A stretch of DNA of 64,000 nt from NCBI RefSeq assembly GCF_030846195.1, contig NZ_JAVCWH010000004.1, forward strand, positions 186,001 to 250,000. Reading direction: 5' to 3'. This DNA is from Paracoccus yibinensis. Lineage in GTDB: Bacteria > Pseudomonadota > Alphaproteobacteria > Rhodobacterales > Rhodobacteraceae. The first letter of the stretch is position 1; every line of letters begins with the position of its first letter. Position numbers and translations under genes: made by a program. Below the pieces are notes generated by a model. That model searched no databases. It worked only from the letters and a program-made list of their open reading frames with translations, and was not told the DNA's origin. Positions 28,149-37,335 of this stretch are shown here, piece after piece.

Positions 28149-31100
28149 ATGCCCTCGAAGGATGCCCCGATGGCCGCCGATACCCCCGCTACGACCGATG
28201 CCCCCGACTACCGCGACACCGTTTTCCTGCCGCAGACCGAGTTTCCGATGCGCGCCGGCCTGCCGCAGCGCGAGCCCGAATGGCTGGCCCGCTGGGACCG
28301 CATCGGCATCTATGACCGCCTGCGCGAACGGGCTGAAGGCCGTGCGCCCTTCATCCTGCATGACGGGCCTCCCTATGCGAATGGCCACCTGCATATCGGT
28401 CACGCGCTGAACAAGACCATCAAGGACATCATCGTGCGCAGCCACCAGATGATGGGCCGCGATGCGCGATATGTTCCCGGCTGGGATTGCCACGGGTTGC
28501 CGATCGAATGGAAGATCGAGGAGAAATACCGGGCGGAGGGCCGCGACAAGGACGCCGTGGACGTGGTCGAGTTCCGCCAGGAGTGCCGCCGCTTTGCCGA
28601 TGAATGGATCGACATCCAGCGGCAGGAATTCAAGCGCCTTGGCATCACCGGCAAGTGGGACGATCCCTATCTGACGATGGATTTCCACGCCGAGGCCGTG
28701 ATCGCGGCCGAGTTCATGAAGCTGGTGATGAACGGCGCGCTGTATCAGGGGTCCAAGCCCGTGATGTGGTCGCCGGTGGAAAAGACCGCCTTGGCCGAGG
28801 CCGAGGTGGAATACAAAGACCACACCAGCCATACGATCTGGGTGCGGTTTGGAGTGACTTTCGGTGTTCAAGCGACCGATGTTGAGATTGCTCCACTCCA
28901 CTCTGGAGAGGCAAAAATTGGTGGCGTGCCATATGGTCTTGAAGCCCGTACTAGCGTGGTGATCTGGACCACGACGCCTTGGACCATCCCGCAGAACCGT
29001 GCCGTGGCCTATAACCCGGCGATTGCCTATGGCCTTTACGAGGTCGGGACCGTGGCCGAGAATGCGACGGCGCAGCCGGGCGAGAAGCTGGTGCTGGCCG
29101 ATGCCCTGGCGGAAAGCGTCATGAAAGCCGCGAAGGTCGAGGAGTTTGCCCGCCTGCGCGACGTGCCGGCTGACGAACTTGCAGGCGTGACCCTTGCGCA
29201 TCCGTTCCGTGGCATCGAAGGCGCCAATGGCGAATGGGACTATGACGTGCCCCTCCTCCCCGGCGATCACGTCACCGACGATGCCGGCACGGGCTTCGTC
29301 CACACCGCGCCCAGCCACGGCGACGACGACTATCAGCTTGGCCTGCGCTTCAAGCTGCCGATGACCTACAACGTCGAACCCGACGGCAGCTACCGCACCG
29401 ACCTGCCGCTGTTCGGGGGCCAGGCGATCATCGACGCGGATGGCAAGGACGGCCCGGCCAATGTCAGCGTCATCAAGCAGCTGGCCTATGCGGGCGCGCT
29501 GCTGGCCAAGGGGAAGATCAAGCACTCCTATCCGCACAGCTGGCGGTCCAAGGCGCCGCTGATCTATCGCAACACGCCGCAATGGTTTGCGGCCATCGAC
29601 AAGCCGCTGGCTGACGGCATGGGCGCGCATGGCGACACGATCCGCACGCGGGCGCTGAACAGCATCGACAAGCTGGTGAAATGGTGGCCGCAGACCGGGC
29701 GGAACCGGATCCATTCGATGGTGGAAAACCGCCCCGACTGGGTGCTGTCGCGCCAGAGGGCCTGGGGCGTGCCGCTGACCTGCTTCGTGCGGCGCGGCGC
29801 CAAGCCCACCGACGACGACTTCCTGCTGCGCGACCAGCGGGTCAACGACCGCATCATTGCCGCGTTTGAGGCCGAGGGCGCCGATGTCTGGTATCGCGAC
29901 GGCTTCAAGGCGCAGGTGCTGGACGGCATCGTGAACCCCGACGATTACGATCAGGTCATGGACGTGCTGGACGTGTGGTTCGATTCCGGCTCGACCCATG
30001 CTTTCGTGCTGCGCGACCGGGCGGATGGGGCGCCCGACGGGATCGCCGACGTGTACCTGGAAGGCACCGACCAGCATCGCGGCTGGTTCCAGTCCTCGCT
30101 GTTGCAGGGCTGCGCGACCAAGGGCCGCGCGCCCTATCGCAACGTGGTCACGCATGGCTTCACGCTCGACGAGAAGGGCATGAAGATGTCCAAGTCCCTG
30201 GGCAACACCATCGTCCCCGCCAAGGTGATCGAGCAATACGGCGCCGATATCCTGCGCCTGTGGGTGGCGCAGGCGGATTATACCGCCGACCAGAGGATCG
30301 GGCCGGAAATCCTGAAAGGGACCGCCGACAGCTATCGCCGGCTGCGCAACACGCTGCGCTTCCTGCTGGGGGCGCTGGATGGGTTCACGGATGCCGAGAA
30401 GGTCGAACCGGCGCAGATGCCCGAACTGGAACAGTGGATCCTGCACCGGCTCGCGCAGCTGGATCACGCGGTGCGCAAGGGCTATGACCAGTTCGATTTC
30501 CAGGGCGTGTTCCAGACGCTGTTCCAGTTCTGCACGGTCGATCTGTCGGCCTTCTATTTCGACATCCGCAAGGATTCGCTTTACTGCGATGCCCCCACCG
30601 ACCCGCGCCGCCGGGCCGCGCGGACGGTGCTGGACATCCTGTTCCACCGCCTTGTCACCTGGCTGGCCCCGATCCTGCCGTTTACGACCGAGGACGTGTG
30701 GCTGTCGCGCTTCCCGTCTTACGAGGACAGCGTGCATCTGCAAGACTTCCCGGTGACGCCTGCCGACTGGCTGAACGAACCGCTGGCGGTCAAGTGGGAC
30801 CATGTCCGCCGCGCCCGCCGCGTGGTCACCGCCGCGCTGGAGGTGAAGCGGACCGACAAGACCATCGGCGCCAGCCTGGAAGCTGCGCCGGTCATCCATG
30901 TCGAGGACCGCGAGATGCTGGCTGCGCTGAAATCGGTGGCCTTCGCGGATGTCTGCATCACCTCGGACCTGTCGCTGACCGCCGATCCGGCCCCGGCCGA
31001 GGCCTTCCGCATGGCCGAAACCCCCGGCATCGGCGTGGTCTTCGAGATTGCCGAGGGCGAGAAATGCCAGCGCTGCTGGAAGATCCTGCCGGACGTGGGC

Positions 31101-31151
31101 ACGCACAGGCATCCGGGCGTCTGCGCTCGCTGCGATGAGGTTCTGTCATGA
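28149..31151 (+). CDS. ileS: Isoleucyl-tRNA synthetase
   Basis: This 1000-residue class I synthetase charges tRNA-Ile. HIGH is in PPYANGHLHIGHALNK and KMSKS in GMKMSKSLGNT; the editing domain contains TTTPWTIPQNRAV and HTAPSHGDDDY, and a C-terminal zinc site has CQRCWK with CARCDEV. Start 28149 or ATG 28170 are both possible. Codons 235-268 (28851-28952) are much less GC-rich than the rest and hold about 25 residues more than I expect in this part of the editing domain. Its stop overlaps the next ATG. Confidence 0.96.
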   Translation: MPSKDAPMAADTPATTDAPDYRDTVFLPQTEFPMRAGLPQREPEWLARWDRIGIYDRLRERAEGRAPFILHDGPPYANGHLHIGHALNKTIKDIIVRSHQMMGRDARYVPGWDCHGLPIEWKIEEKYRAEGRDKDAVDVVEFRQECRRFADEWIDIQRQEFKRLGITGKWDDPYLTMDFHAEAVIAAEFMKLVMNGALYQGSKPVMWSPVEKTALAEAEVEYKDHTSHTIWVRFGVTFGVQATDVEIAPLHSGEAKIGGVPYGLEARTSVVIWTTTPWTIPQNRAVAYNPAIAYGLYEVGTVAENATAQPGEKLVLADALAESVMKAAKVEEFARLRDVPADELAGVTLAHPFRGIEGANGEWDYDVPLLPGDHVTDDAGTGFVHTAPSHGDDDYQLGLRFKLPMTYNVEPDGSYRTDLPLFGGQAIIDADGKDGPANVSVIKQLAYAGALLAKGKIKHSYPHSWRSKAPLIYRNTPQWFAAIDKPLADGMGAHGDTIRTRALNSIDKLVKWWPQTGRNRIHSMVENRPDWVLSRQRAWGVPLTCFVRRGAKPTDDDFLLRDQRVNDRIIAAFEAEGADVWYRDGFKAQVLDGIVNPDDYDQVMDVLDVWFDSGSTHAFVLRDRADGAPDGIADVYLEGTDQHRGWFQSSLLQGCATKGRAPYRNVVTHGFTLDEKGMKMSKSLGNTIVPAKVIEQYGADILRLWVAQADYTADQRIGPEILKGTADSYRRLRNTLRFLLGALDGFTDAEKVEPAQMPELEQWILHRLAQLDHAVRKGYDQFDFQGVFQTLFQFCTVDLSAFYFDIRKDSLYCDAPTDPRRRAARTVLDILFHRLVTWLAPILPFTTEDVWLSRFPSYEDSVHLQDFPVTPADWLNEPLAVKWDHVRRARRVVTAALEVKRTDKTIGASLEAAPVIHVEDREMLAALKSVAFADVCITSDLSLTADPAPAEAFRMAETPGIGVVFEIAEGEKCQRCWKILPDVGTHRHPGVCARCDEVLS

Positions 31152-32191
31152 CTGATTACCGGCCCGCCGACACCCGTTACGATCGGATGCAATACCGCCG
31201 CTGCGGCCAGTCAGGGATGATGCTGCCGGCGATCAGCCTGGGCCTGTGGCACAATTTCGGCCATGACACGCCCCACGATACCAAGCGCGACATCTGCCGA
31301 ACCGCGTTCGACCTGGGGATCACGCATTTCGACCTGGCCAACAACTATGGCCCGCCCCCCGGCAGCGCCGAGGAAGCCTTTGGAGAGATCCTGCGCAGCG
31401 ATTTCGCGGGCCACCGGGACGAACTGGTCATCAGCAGCAAGGCGGGCTGGCGCATGTGGCCCGGCCCCTATGGCGAATTCGGCAGCCGCAAATACCTGAT
31501 TGCCTCGTGCGATCAATCCTTGAAGCGGATGGGCCTCGACTATGTCGATATCTTCTATTCGCACCGCTTCGACCCGGACACGCCCTTGGAGGAAACCATG
31601 GGCGCGCTGGACCACATCGTGCGGTCGGGCCGGGCCCTGTATGTCGGCATCAGCAGCTACAACAGCGCGCGGACCCGAGAGGCGGCGGAAATCCTGCGCG
31701 ACCTGGGCACGCCCTGCCTGATCCACCAGCCCTCCTACAACATGCTGAATCGCTGGATCGAGCGGGACGGGCTGCTGGACACGCTGGAACACGAAGGCAT
31801 GGGCAGCATCGTCTTCACGCCGCTGGCGCAAGGGATGTTGACCGGCAAATACCTCAAGGGCATTCCCGCCGACAGCCGGGCGGCGCAGGGCAAGTCGCTG
31901 GCGCCGGACTGGCTGACCGATGACCTGATCCAACGGCTGAACGGTCTGAACGACTTGGCGGCGGAACGCGGACAGACGCTGGCGCAAATGGCGGTGGCCT
32001 GGACGCTGCGCGACAGCCGCGTGACCAGTGCGCTGATCGGTGCATCGCGCGCGTCTCAGGTCGCAGATTGCGTGGGCGCATTGGACCGGCTGGACTTCAC
32101 CGCCGAGGAACTGGCGCGCATCGACGAGTTGTCGGCAGGCGGCGATGTGAACATCTGGCGCGGCTCGACCGAGGACGCGGGCGAGCGGTGA
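31148..32191 (+). CDS. Aldo/keto reductase, YghZ/Gpr type
   Basis: The 347-residue NADPH-dependent reductase has the catalytic Tyr in DLANNYGPPPGSAEEAFG, Lys in ISSKAGWRMWPGPYGEF, and the Asp and His of the tetrad. GPYGEFGSRKYL and QGMLTGKYLKGIP match the L-glyceraldehyde 3-phosphate reductase branch, which also reduces methylglyoxal. The ATG overlaps the ileS TGA by four bases, a coupling that is probably positional rather than functional. Confidence 0.88.
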   Translation: MTDYRPADTRYDRMQYRRCGQSGMMLPAISLGLWHNFGHDTPHDTKRDICRTAFDLGITHFDLANNYGPPPGSAEEAFGEILRSDFAGHRDELVISSKAGWRMWPGPYGEFGSRKYLIASCDQSLKRMGLDYVDIFYSHRFDPDTPLEETMGALDHIVRSGRALYVGISSYNSARTREAAEILRDLGTPCLIHQPSYNMLNRWIERDGLLDTLEHEGMGSIVFTPLAQGMLTGKYLKGIPADSRAAQGKSLAPDWLTDDLIQRLNGLNDLAAERGQTLAQMAVAWTLRDSRVTSALIGASRASQVADCVGALDRLDFTAEELARIDELSAGGDVNIWRGSTEDAGER

Positions 32192-32245
32192 CAGACAGCG
32201 CGTCCCGATCATGCTAGGCTGGCCTTGGACAGCAAGGGGATCGCC

Positions 32246-32659
32246 ATGCCCGTGGTCAGCGTCAGCCTGATGAACCTGCCGGGGACCGAGGCCGCCCTGG
32301 GCTGGGCCGGCAGCCATTGCATCATCGCCGACCGGCCCGAAGGCAAGGCGGGCGGCATGGGCCTTGGCTTCAACGGCGCGCAACTGCTGGCGCTGGCCAT
32401 CGGCGGCTGTTTCTGCAACGACCTGCGCTACATTGCGCACCGGCGCGGGGTGGCGATCGCCTCGGTCGCGGTGAAGGTGCATCTGGCGATGGAGGGCGAT
32501 CCGCTGATCGCCACAGGGGCCGAGATGGTGGTGCAATGCACCATGGAGGACGGTTCCGACCCGCAATCCCTGATCGACGAGGCCAGGGACAGCTCGATGG
32601 TCGGCTGTTCGCTGCCGCGCGGCATACCTGTTGCGGTGTCGGTGGGGCAGGGTGGCTAG
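32246..32659 (+). CDS. OsmC-family thiol peroxidase-like protein
   Basis: The 137-residue protein has the OsmC/Ohr fold, with GGMGLGFNGAQLLALAIGGCFCNDLRYIA containing the first Cys, and a second Cys in SSMVGCSLPRGIPV. That spacing fits reduction of hydroperoxides through paired Cys. ATG 32246 is preferred to TTG 32225 because AAGGGGA lies five bases upstream. Its TAG shares CTAG with the gene on the other strand. Confidence 0.8.
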   Translation: MPVVSVSLMNLPGTEAALGWAGSHCIIADRPEGKAGGMGLGFNGAQLLALAIGGCFCNDLRYIAHRRGVAIASVAVKVHLAMEGDPLIATGAEMVVQCTMEDGSDPQSLIDEARDSSMVGCSLPRGIPVAVSVGQGG

Positions 32660-33636
32660 TCCCACCACCAGCCGTTCTTCTTCAGCGCCTGCCGGATCGG
32701 CTTTTCCCTTGGCGGCAGCCCGCCCGCGAACAGCGGGCGCACCTTGTCGCGGCCCTTGCCCTGGTAGATTAGCTTCTTCGCCGGCTCCCAGTCCTTCAGC
32801 CGCCGCTTGATGCGATTGGGCGCGGCTGCAGCCTCCAGCACCTCCAGAACCGCGTCGGGTTCGCGCGCATAGAGCAGCGGCAGCTTGCGGTAATGGCAGG
32901 TGACGGCGCCATCAAGGCCCGCCAGCGCGGGGCCGGGACGCCCGCCGTCCAGGCTGTGGATCACCAAGGGCAGAATCACCTGGTCCAGCCAGGGATCGAG
33001 GCTCTGGCAGGCCAGTTCCTCGGGTGGGTCGCCTTGCACCGACAAGGCCCAGTCCAGGAAGCGTTGGCCAAAGACGGCCGGATCGGGACCGAAGAACCAG
33101 CCCGCGTTGAAATACAGGTATCGTTCCCAATGCTCGTCAGGCCGCAACAGGTCCAGCGAGGAGGCGAAATCCAGGCCGAAACGGTCGTAGAGCGATTTCC
33201 AGATGGCTCCATAGCCGGGTCCGTAAAGCGGCGGTTCGGGCCAGGTCCCCTCGCGCCGCATGGACGCGGCAGGGGGGCGGTCGAAAGGCACCTGGTCCAG
33301 CGGCCCCACAATCAGCGTGTCGGTGTCGAAAAAGGCGAAGGGCTGGTCCGGGGGCAGGACTGATAGCGCCTCGATCTTGTTGCCGTAAGGGTAGGCCGCG
33401 CCGAAATGGCGGGCGGTGAAGGGCAGGATCTGGGCACCCAGGCTTTCGAGAACGCCGCGCGTGTCATCGCCCATCAGCGTGTCGTGCCCCGCCCAGGCGC
33501 CATCAGGACGCGGCTCGGCCACGATCAGGCGGCCCGCGAAATCGGGTGCCGAATGGCGCAGGCTGGCGGCGAAGATAATCGCCTCGAATTCCAGCCGCCC
33601 GGCCTGGGCCACGATCAGCAGGTTCGGCGCGGCCAT
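32656..33636 (-). CDS. Putative glycosyltransferase-like protein
   Basis: The 326-residue protein has no signal peptide. It contains a DxD-like motif in FAFFDTDTLIVGPLDQVP, typical of nucleotide-sugar-dependent transferases that bind a metal, followed by YGAIWKSLYDRFGLDF and YLYFNAGWFFGPDPAVF. The C-terminal 60 residues are basic (RIKRRLKDWEPAKK). I take it as a GT-A-type enzyme of unknown acceptor. Translation is coupled to the upstream ArsC-like gene by a one-base overlap. Confidence 0.65.
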   Translation of the reverse strand: MAAPNLLIVAQAGRLEFEAIIFAASLRHSAPDFAGRLIVAEPRPDGAWAGHDTLMGDDTRGVLESLGAQILPFTARHFGAAYPYGNKIEALSVLPPDQPFAFFDTDTLIVGPLDQVPFDRPPAASMRREGTWPEPPLYGPGYGAIWKSLYDRFGLDFASSLDLLRPDEHWERYLYFNAGWFFGPDPAVFGQRFLDWALSVQGDPPEELACQSLDPWLDQVILPLVIHSLDGGRPGPALAGLDGAVTCHYRKLPLLYAREPDAVLEVLEAAAAPNRIKRRLKDWEPAKKLIYQGKGRDKVRPLFAGGLPPREKPIRQALKKNGWWWD

Positions 33637-33992
33637 CAGCCCGCCAGCAAGTCGAAGACGGTTTCCTTGGGGCGGCACAGCCGCGCGTCCTTCGGCCCGA
33701 AGACCACCGGGCGTTCGATCAGCGCCGGGTGTTTCGCCATGGCCGTGATCAGCGCATCGTCGGACAGCGCGGGATCGTCCAGGCCCAGGTCGTCATGGGG
33801 CGTGTTCCTGCGCCGCAGCAGGGCGCGCGGCGCGATCGCCAGCCGATCCAGCGCATCGCGCAGTTCGCTGGTCGAAGGCGGCTGGGCCAGATAGTCGCGC
33901 ACCTCCACATCCACCCCGGCCTCCTGCAAGGCTTGCAGGACGAAGCGCGAGGTCGAGCATTTCGGGTTGTGCCAGATGGTATAGTCAGCCAT
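33636..33992 (-). CDS. ArsC-family arsenate reductase-like protein
   Basis: The 118-residue thioredoxin-fold protein has the catalytic Cys in IWHNPKCSTSRFVLQAL and the Arg-containing FGPKDARLCRPKE near the C-terminus; the conserved Arg of IERPVVF contacts the oxyanion. It is of the glutaredoxin-dependent type. No arsenite pump or ArsR is nearby, so a role outside arsenic resistance, as for YfgD/Spx-like members, is possible. Confidence 0.85.
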   Translation of the reverse strand: MADYTIWHNPKCSTSRFVLQALQEAGVDVEVRDYLAQPPSTSELRDALDRLAIAPRALLRRRNTPHDDLGLDDPALSDDALITAMAKHPALIERPVVFGPKDARLCRPKETVFDLLAG

Positions 33993-34002
33993 GGACGCAG
34001 CC

Positions 34003-34518
34003 CTAGCGCGCGCTGTCGGGGATGGGAAGCGCGCTGGTCGCCTTGATTTCCTCCATCGACAGAAGGGCGGTGACGTTGTGGATCTTCACCTCGCCGATCA
34101 GCGACTGGTAGAAGCGGTCATAGGCGCGGGCGTTTCGCACCTGCACCTTCAGGATATAGTCGATGTCGCCTGCCAGCCGGTGCGCCTCGATCACCTCGGG
34201 GCGTTCCCGCAGGGCTTTCAGGAACCGCGCGGCCCAAGTCTTGTCATGTTCGCTGGTGCGGATCAGCACGAAGAAACAGGCTTCCAGCCCAAGCGCCTCG
34301 GGGTCCAGAATCGCCACCTGGCGGCGGATCACGCCGGCTTCGCGCAGTTTGCGGATCCGGTTCCAGACCGGGGTCTTGGACGCCCCCACGCGATCGGCGA
34401 TCTGGTCCAGCGACAGGCTTGCATCCTCTTGCAGCAGGGACAGGATTTTGCGATCCACCTCGTCCAGGCGGAAATTGGTTTTCGGCGAACCCGAAATCTG
34501 TGGAAGCTGTTCCGTCAT
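34003..34518 (-). CDS. Lrp/AsnC-family regulator
   Basis: The 171-residue protein has an N-terminal helix-turn-helix (DRKILSLLQEDASLSLDQIADRVGASKTPVWNRIRKL) and a C-terminal RAM ligand domain (LAGDIDYILKVQV, VTALLSMEEIKATSALP). It lies directly divergent to the sulfate-assimilation operon with 100 bases between and is likely its regulator, sensing a sulfur or amino acid ligand. A dyad at 34588-34602 is a candidate binding site. Confidence 0.9.
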   Translation of the reverse strand: MTEQLPQISGSPKTNFRLDEVDRKILSLLQEDASLSLDQIADRVGASKTPVWNRIRKLREAGVIRRQVAILDPEALGLEACFFVLIRTSEHDKTWAARFLKALRERPEVIEAHRLAGDIDYILKVQVRNARAYDRFYQSLIGEVKIHNVTALLSMEEIKATSALPIPDSAR

Positions 34519-34587
34519 GTTTGACCATAGGGGCTGAATGTCCTTATTTTCCCGACCCTATCGTAAAGATCCAGAACAAAATTCTAT

Positions 34588-34602
34588 ATTGGACAGACCA
34601 AT
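34588..34602. promoter_or_regulatory. Dyad ATTGG-N5-CCAAT in front of the sulfate operon
   Basis: A perfect ATTGG / CCAAT inverted repeat overlaps a TATATT -10-like box, 17 bases before the DUF2849 start. Its location between the divergent Lrp-type regulator and the operon makes it a candidate operator. Confidence 0.4.
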
Positions 34603-34618
34603 CCGAAAGGGTCCGATC

Positions 34619-34960
34619 ATGAGCAAAGCCTTCGTCCCGACGGCCGCGAAACCCGGCGTCATCACCGCAAACGATCTGCGCGAAGGCCATAACGTATGGA
34701 TGTGCGAGGACGGCTGGACCGCCGATCCCGCGCAGGCGATCCTGTTCGAGGACGAAGCCATCGCCGATCTGGCGCTGCTGAAGGCGGTGGGCCAATCGAA
34801 CATCGTCGTCGGCCCCTATCTGGTCGAGGCGCGGCGCGGTCCCAACGGCCCCGAGCCTACCCATTTCCGCGAGGCCTTCCGGCAGCGCGGGCCGTCCAAC
34901 TATTTCCACGGCATCCAGACCCTGAAGCAAGCCAAGCAGTCCGAGGCCAGCAATGTTTGA
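34619..34960 (+). CDS. DUF2849 protein of the sulfate assimilation operon
   Basis: The 113-residue protein belongs to DUF2849, which occurs beside sulfite reductase in alphaproteobacteria. It contains VITANDLREGHNVWMCEDGW and ends in a hydrophilic tail. The biochemical role is unknown. The stop overlaps the cysI start by eight bases. In relatives a siroheme synthase (cysG) often precedes it; none is seen here. Confidence 0.87.
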   Translation: MSKAFVPTAAKPGVITANDLREGHNVWMCEDGWTADPAQAILFEDEAIADLALLKAVGQSNIVVGPYLVEARRGPNGPEPTHFREAFRQRGPSNYFHGIQTLKQAKQSEASNV

Positions 34961-36611
34961 CGTCCGTCCCGTCGATACCGACTATGTGCGCCACCGTGCG
35001 GCCCAGTTCCGCGCCCAGGTCGAACGTCGCCTGGACGGAAGCCTGACCGAGGACGAATTCCGGCCCCTGCGCCTGATGAACGGCGTCTATCTGCAACTGC
35101 ACGCCTATATGCTGCGGATCGCCATTCCCTATGGCACGATCAGCCCCGACCAGATGCGGATGCTGGCCCATCTGGCCGAAACCTATGACAAGGGCTACGG
35201 CCACTGGACCACCCGCCAGAACATCCAGTTCAACTGGCCCAAGCTGGTGGACATCCCCGACATGCTGGACAAGCTTGCATCCGTCGGGATGCACGCGATC
35301 CAGACGTCCGGCAACACGATCCGCAACGTCACGACCGACGCCTTCGCAGGCGCGGCTGCCGACGAATGGATGGACCCGCGCCCCTATGCGGAACTGCTGC
35401 GCAGCTGGTCCACCGACCATGCGGAATTCCAGTTCCTGCCGCGCAAGTTCAAGATCGCCATCACTGGCGCCGCGCGCGACCGCGCCCTGGTCGCGGCCCA
35501 TGACATCGGGCTTCGTCTGATCCAGCGTGACGGCCAGACCGGCTTCGAAGTCTGGGTCGGCGGCGGCCTTGGCCGCACGCCCATGCTGGGCAAGGTGATC
35601 CGCGACTTCCTGCCCGAAGGCGACCTGCTGGCCTATATCGAGGCGATCATCTCGACCTACAACCTGTCGGGACGGCGCGACAACAAGTACAAGGCCCGCA
35701 TCAAGATCACCGTGCACGAGCGCGGCCTGGATGTCTTCAAGGCCGAGGTCGAGGAGGAATTCCAGAACCGCCGCCGCGATTTCCACGGCGCCGACCGCGA
35801 GGCGCTGGCGATCTTCCGCGACCGCTTCGCCGCGCCCGCCTTCCGCAACGGCCCGACCGATGGCTATGAGGCAGAGAGGGCGAAGAACGGCGCGTTCCGC
35901 AGCTGGACCGACACCAACCTGCATGCCCACAAGGTGGATGGCTATGCCAGCGTGATCGTCACCTTCAAGACGCATGGCGAGACGCCGGGCGATGCCAGCG
36001 CTGAGCAGATGCGCCTGCTGGCCGAATTGGCGGAACAGTATGGACATGCCGACCTGCGCATCAGCCACGACCAGAACGTCGTGCTGCCCCATGTCCACAA
36101 GTCGGACCTGCCGGCCGTCTATGCGGCGTTGCAAAAGGCGGGGCTGGCCACTGCCAACGCGGGCCTGACCAGCGACATCATCGCCTGCCCGGGCATGGAC
36201 TATTGCACGCTGGCCACCGCCCGGTCGATCCCCATCGCCCAGGAAATCGCGACGCATTTCAAGGATGCGGGCCTTGAGGACGAGATCGGCAAGCTGAACA
36301 TCCGTATCTCGGGCTGCATCAACGCCTGCGGGCATCACCACCTCGGCCATATCGGCATCCTGGGCCTGGACCGGGCAGGGGTGGAAAACTATCAGATCAC
36401 CCTGGGCGGCGACGGATACGACATCCCGGCCATCGGTGAACGCGCGGGCGCGGGTTTCCCCTATGACCAGGTCGTGCCCGCCATCGACCGGCTGCTGCGC
36501 GCCTATCTGGAGGTGCGGCAGGACGCGTCCGAACGCTTCATCGACGCCTATCGCCGTCTTGGTCCTGCCCCCTTCAAGGCCGCGCTCTATCCCGAGCCTG
36601 CCGATGCTTGA
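34953..36611 (+). CDS. cysI: Sulfite reductase hemoprotein
   Basis: This 552-residue siroheme/4Fe-4S enzyme reduces sulfite to sulfide. The cluster Cys residues are in IACPGMDYCTLA and SGCINACGHHHLG. Two ferredoxin-like half-domains are visible, and the substrate-binding basic residues lie in HWTTRQNIQ and TSGNTIRNV. It lacks the flavoprotein partner CysJ; electrons may come from ferredoxin through the reductase three genes downstream. It overlaps cysH by eight bases. Confidence 0.95.
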   Translation: MFDVRPVDTDYVRHRAAQFRAQVERRLDGSLTEDEFRPLRLMNGVYLQLHAYMLRIAIPYGTISPDQMRMLAHLAETYDKGYGHWTTRQNIQFNWPKLVDIPDMLDKLASVGMHAIQTSGNTIRNVTTDAFAGAAADEWMDPRPYAELLRSWSTDHAEFQFLPRKFKIAITGAARDRALVAAHDIGLRLIQRDGQTGFEVWVGGGLGRTPMLGKVIRDFLPEGDLLAYIEAIISTYNLSGRRDNKYKARIKITVHERGLDVFKAEVEEEFQNRRRDFHGADREALAIFRDRFAAPAFRNGPTDGYEAERAKNGAFRSWTDTNLHAHKVDGYASVIVTFKTHGETPGDASAEQMRLLAELAEQYGHADLRISHDQNVVLPHVHKSDLPAVYAALQKAGLATANAGLTSDIIACPGMDYCTLATARSIPIAQEIATHFKDAGLEDEIGKLNIRISGCINACGHHHLGHIGILGLDRAGVENYQITLGGDGYDIPAIGERAGAGFPYDQVVPAIDRLLRAYLEVRQDASERFIDAYRRLGPAPFKAALYPEPADA

Positions 36612-37335
36612 CGGGAACCTCGACATGCGGGCGGGGCGGCTGAACGACCGCTATCGCCACCATGCCGCGACCGAGGTTCTGCGCCGTGCCGTGACCGACC
36701 CCGACCTGGGGCGGGTGGCGCTGGTGTCGTCCTTCGGCGCGGAATCGGTGGTGCTGCTGCACATGGTCAGCCGCGCGGCGCCGGGCCTGCCGGTGCTGTT
36801 CATCGACACGCAGATGCTGTTCCCCGAAACGCTGGACTATCAGCGCGAGGTTTCGGCCAGGCTGGGCCTGACCAACGTGCAGGTGATCCGGGCTGCCGAA
36901 ACGGATGTGGCCCGCCAGGATCCCGATGGCACGCTGCACCGCTTCGACGCCAATACCTGCTGCGACCTGCGCAAGACGGTGCCGCTGGAACGCGCGCTTT
37001 CGGGCTATGACGCCTGGATCACGGGCCGCAAGCGGTTCCAGAACAACGACCGCGCCGCGCTCGAGTTCTTCGAGCCCGAGCCTCCCTCGCGCCTGCGCAT
37101 CAACCCGCTGGCCCATTGGCGGGCCGAGGATGTGCAGGAATACATGGTCGAGAACAATCTGCCGCGTCATCCGTTGGTCGCGCGCGGCTATCCGTCCATC
37201 GGCTGCGCGCCCTGCACATCCCCCGTCAAGCCGGGCGAGGATCCCCGTGCGGGGCGCTGGCGGGGCAGCGACAAGACCGAATGCGGCATCCACTTCATTG
37301 GCGGCAAGATCGTCCGCGGAAAGGTTCCGGCATGA
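36604..37335 (+). CDS. cysH: APS/PAPS reductase
   Basis: This 243-residue enzyme makes sulfite from activated sulfate. The four Cys of the 4Fe-4S APS-reductase type are visible: the CC pair in ANTCCDLRK and the CxxC in IGCAPCTSP, and the catalytic Cys near the C-terminus in KTECGIHF. SSFGAESVVLLH is the nucleotide P-loop. Presence of the cluster Cys predicts use of APS. Both ends overlap neighbours. Confidence 0.95.
   Translation: MLDGNLDMRAGRLNDRYRHHAATEVLRRAVTDPDLGRVALVSSFGAESVVLLHMVSRAAPGLPVLFIDTQMLFPETLDYQREVSARLGLTNVQVIRAAETDVARQDPDGTLHRFDANTCCDLRKTVPLERALSGYDAWITGRKRFQNNDRAALEFFEPEPPSRLRINPLAHWRAEDVQEYMVENNLPRHPLVARGYPSIGCAPCTSPVKPGEDPRAGRWRGSDKTECGIHFIGGKIVRGKVPA

Noticed and set aside
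28080-31112. A 1010-codon open frame opposite ileS
   Set aside because: It mirrors ileS codons, has no ribosome site or family motifs and shows the composition of a shadow frame.
33636-33992. Arsenic resistance operon
   Set aside because: Only an ArsC-like gene is present; no ArsR, ArsB or Acr3 lies nearby.
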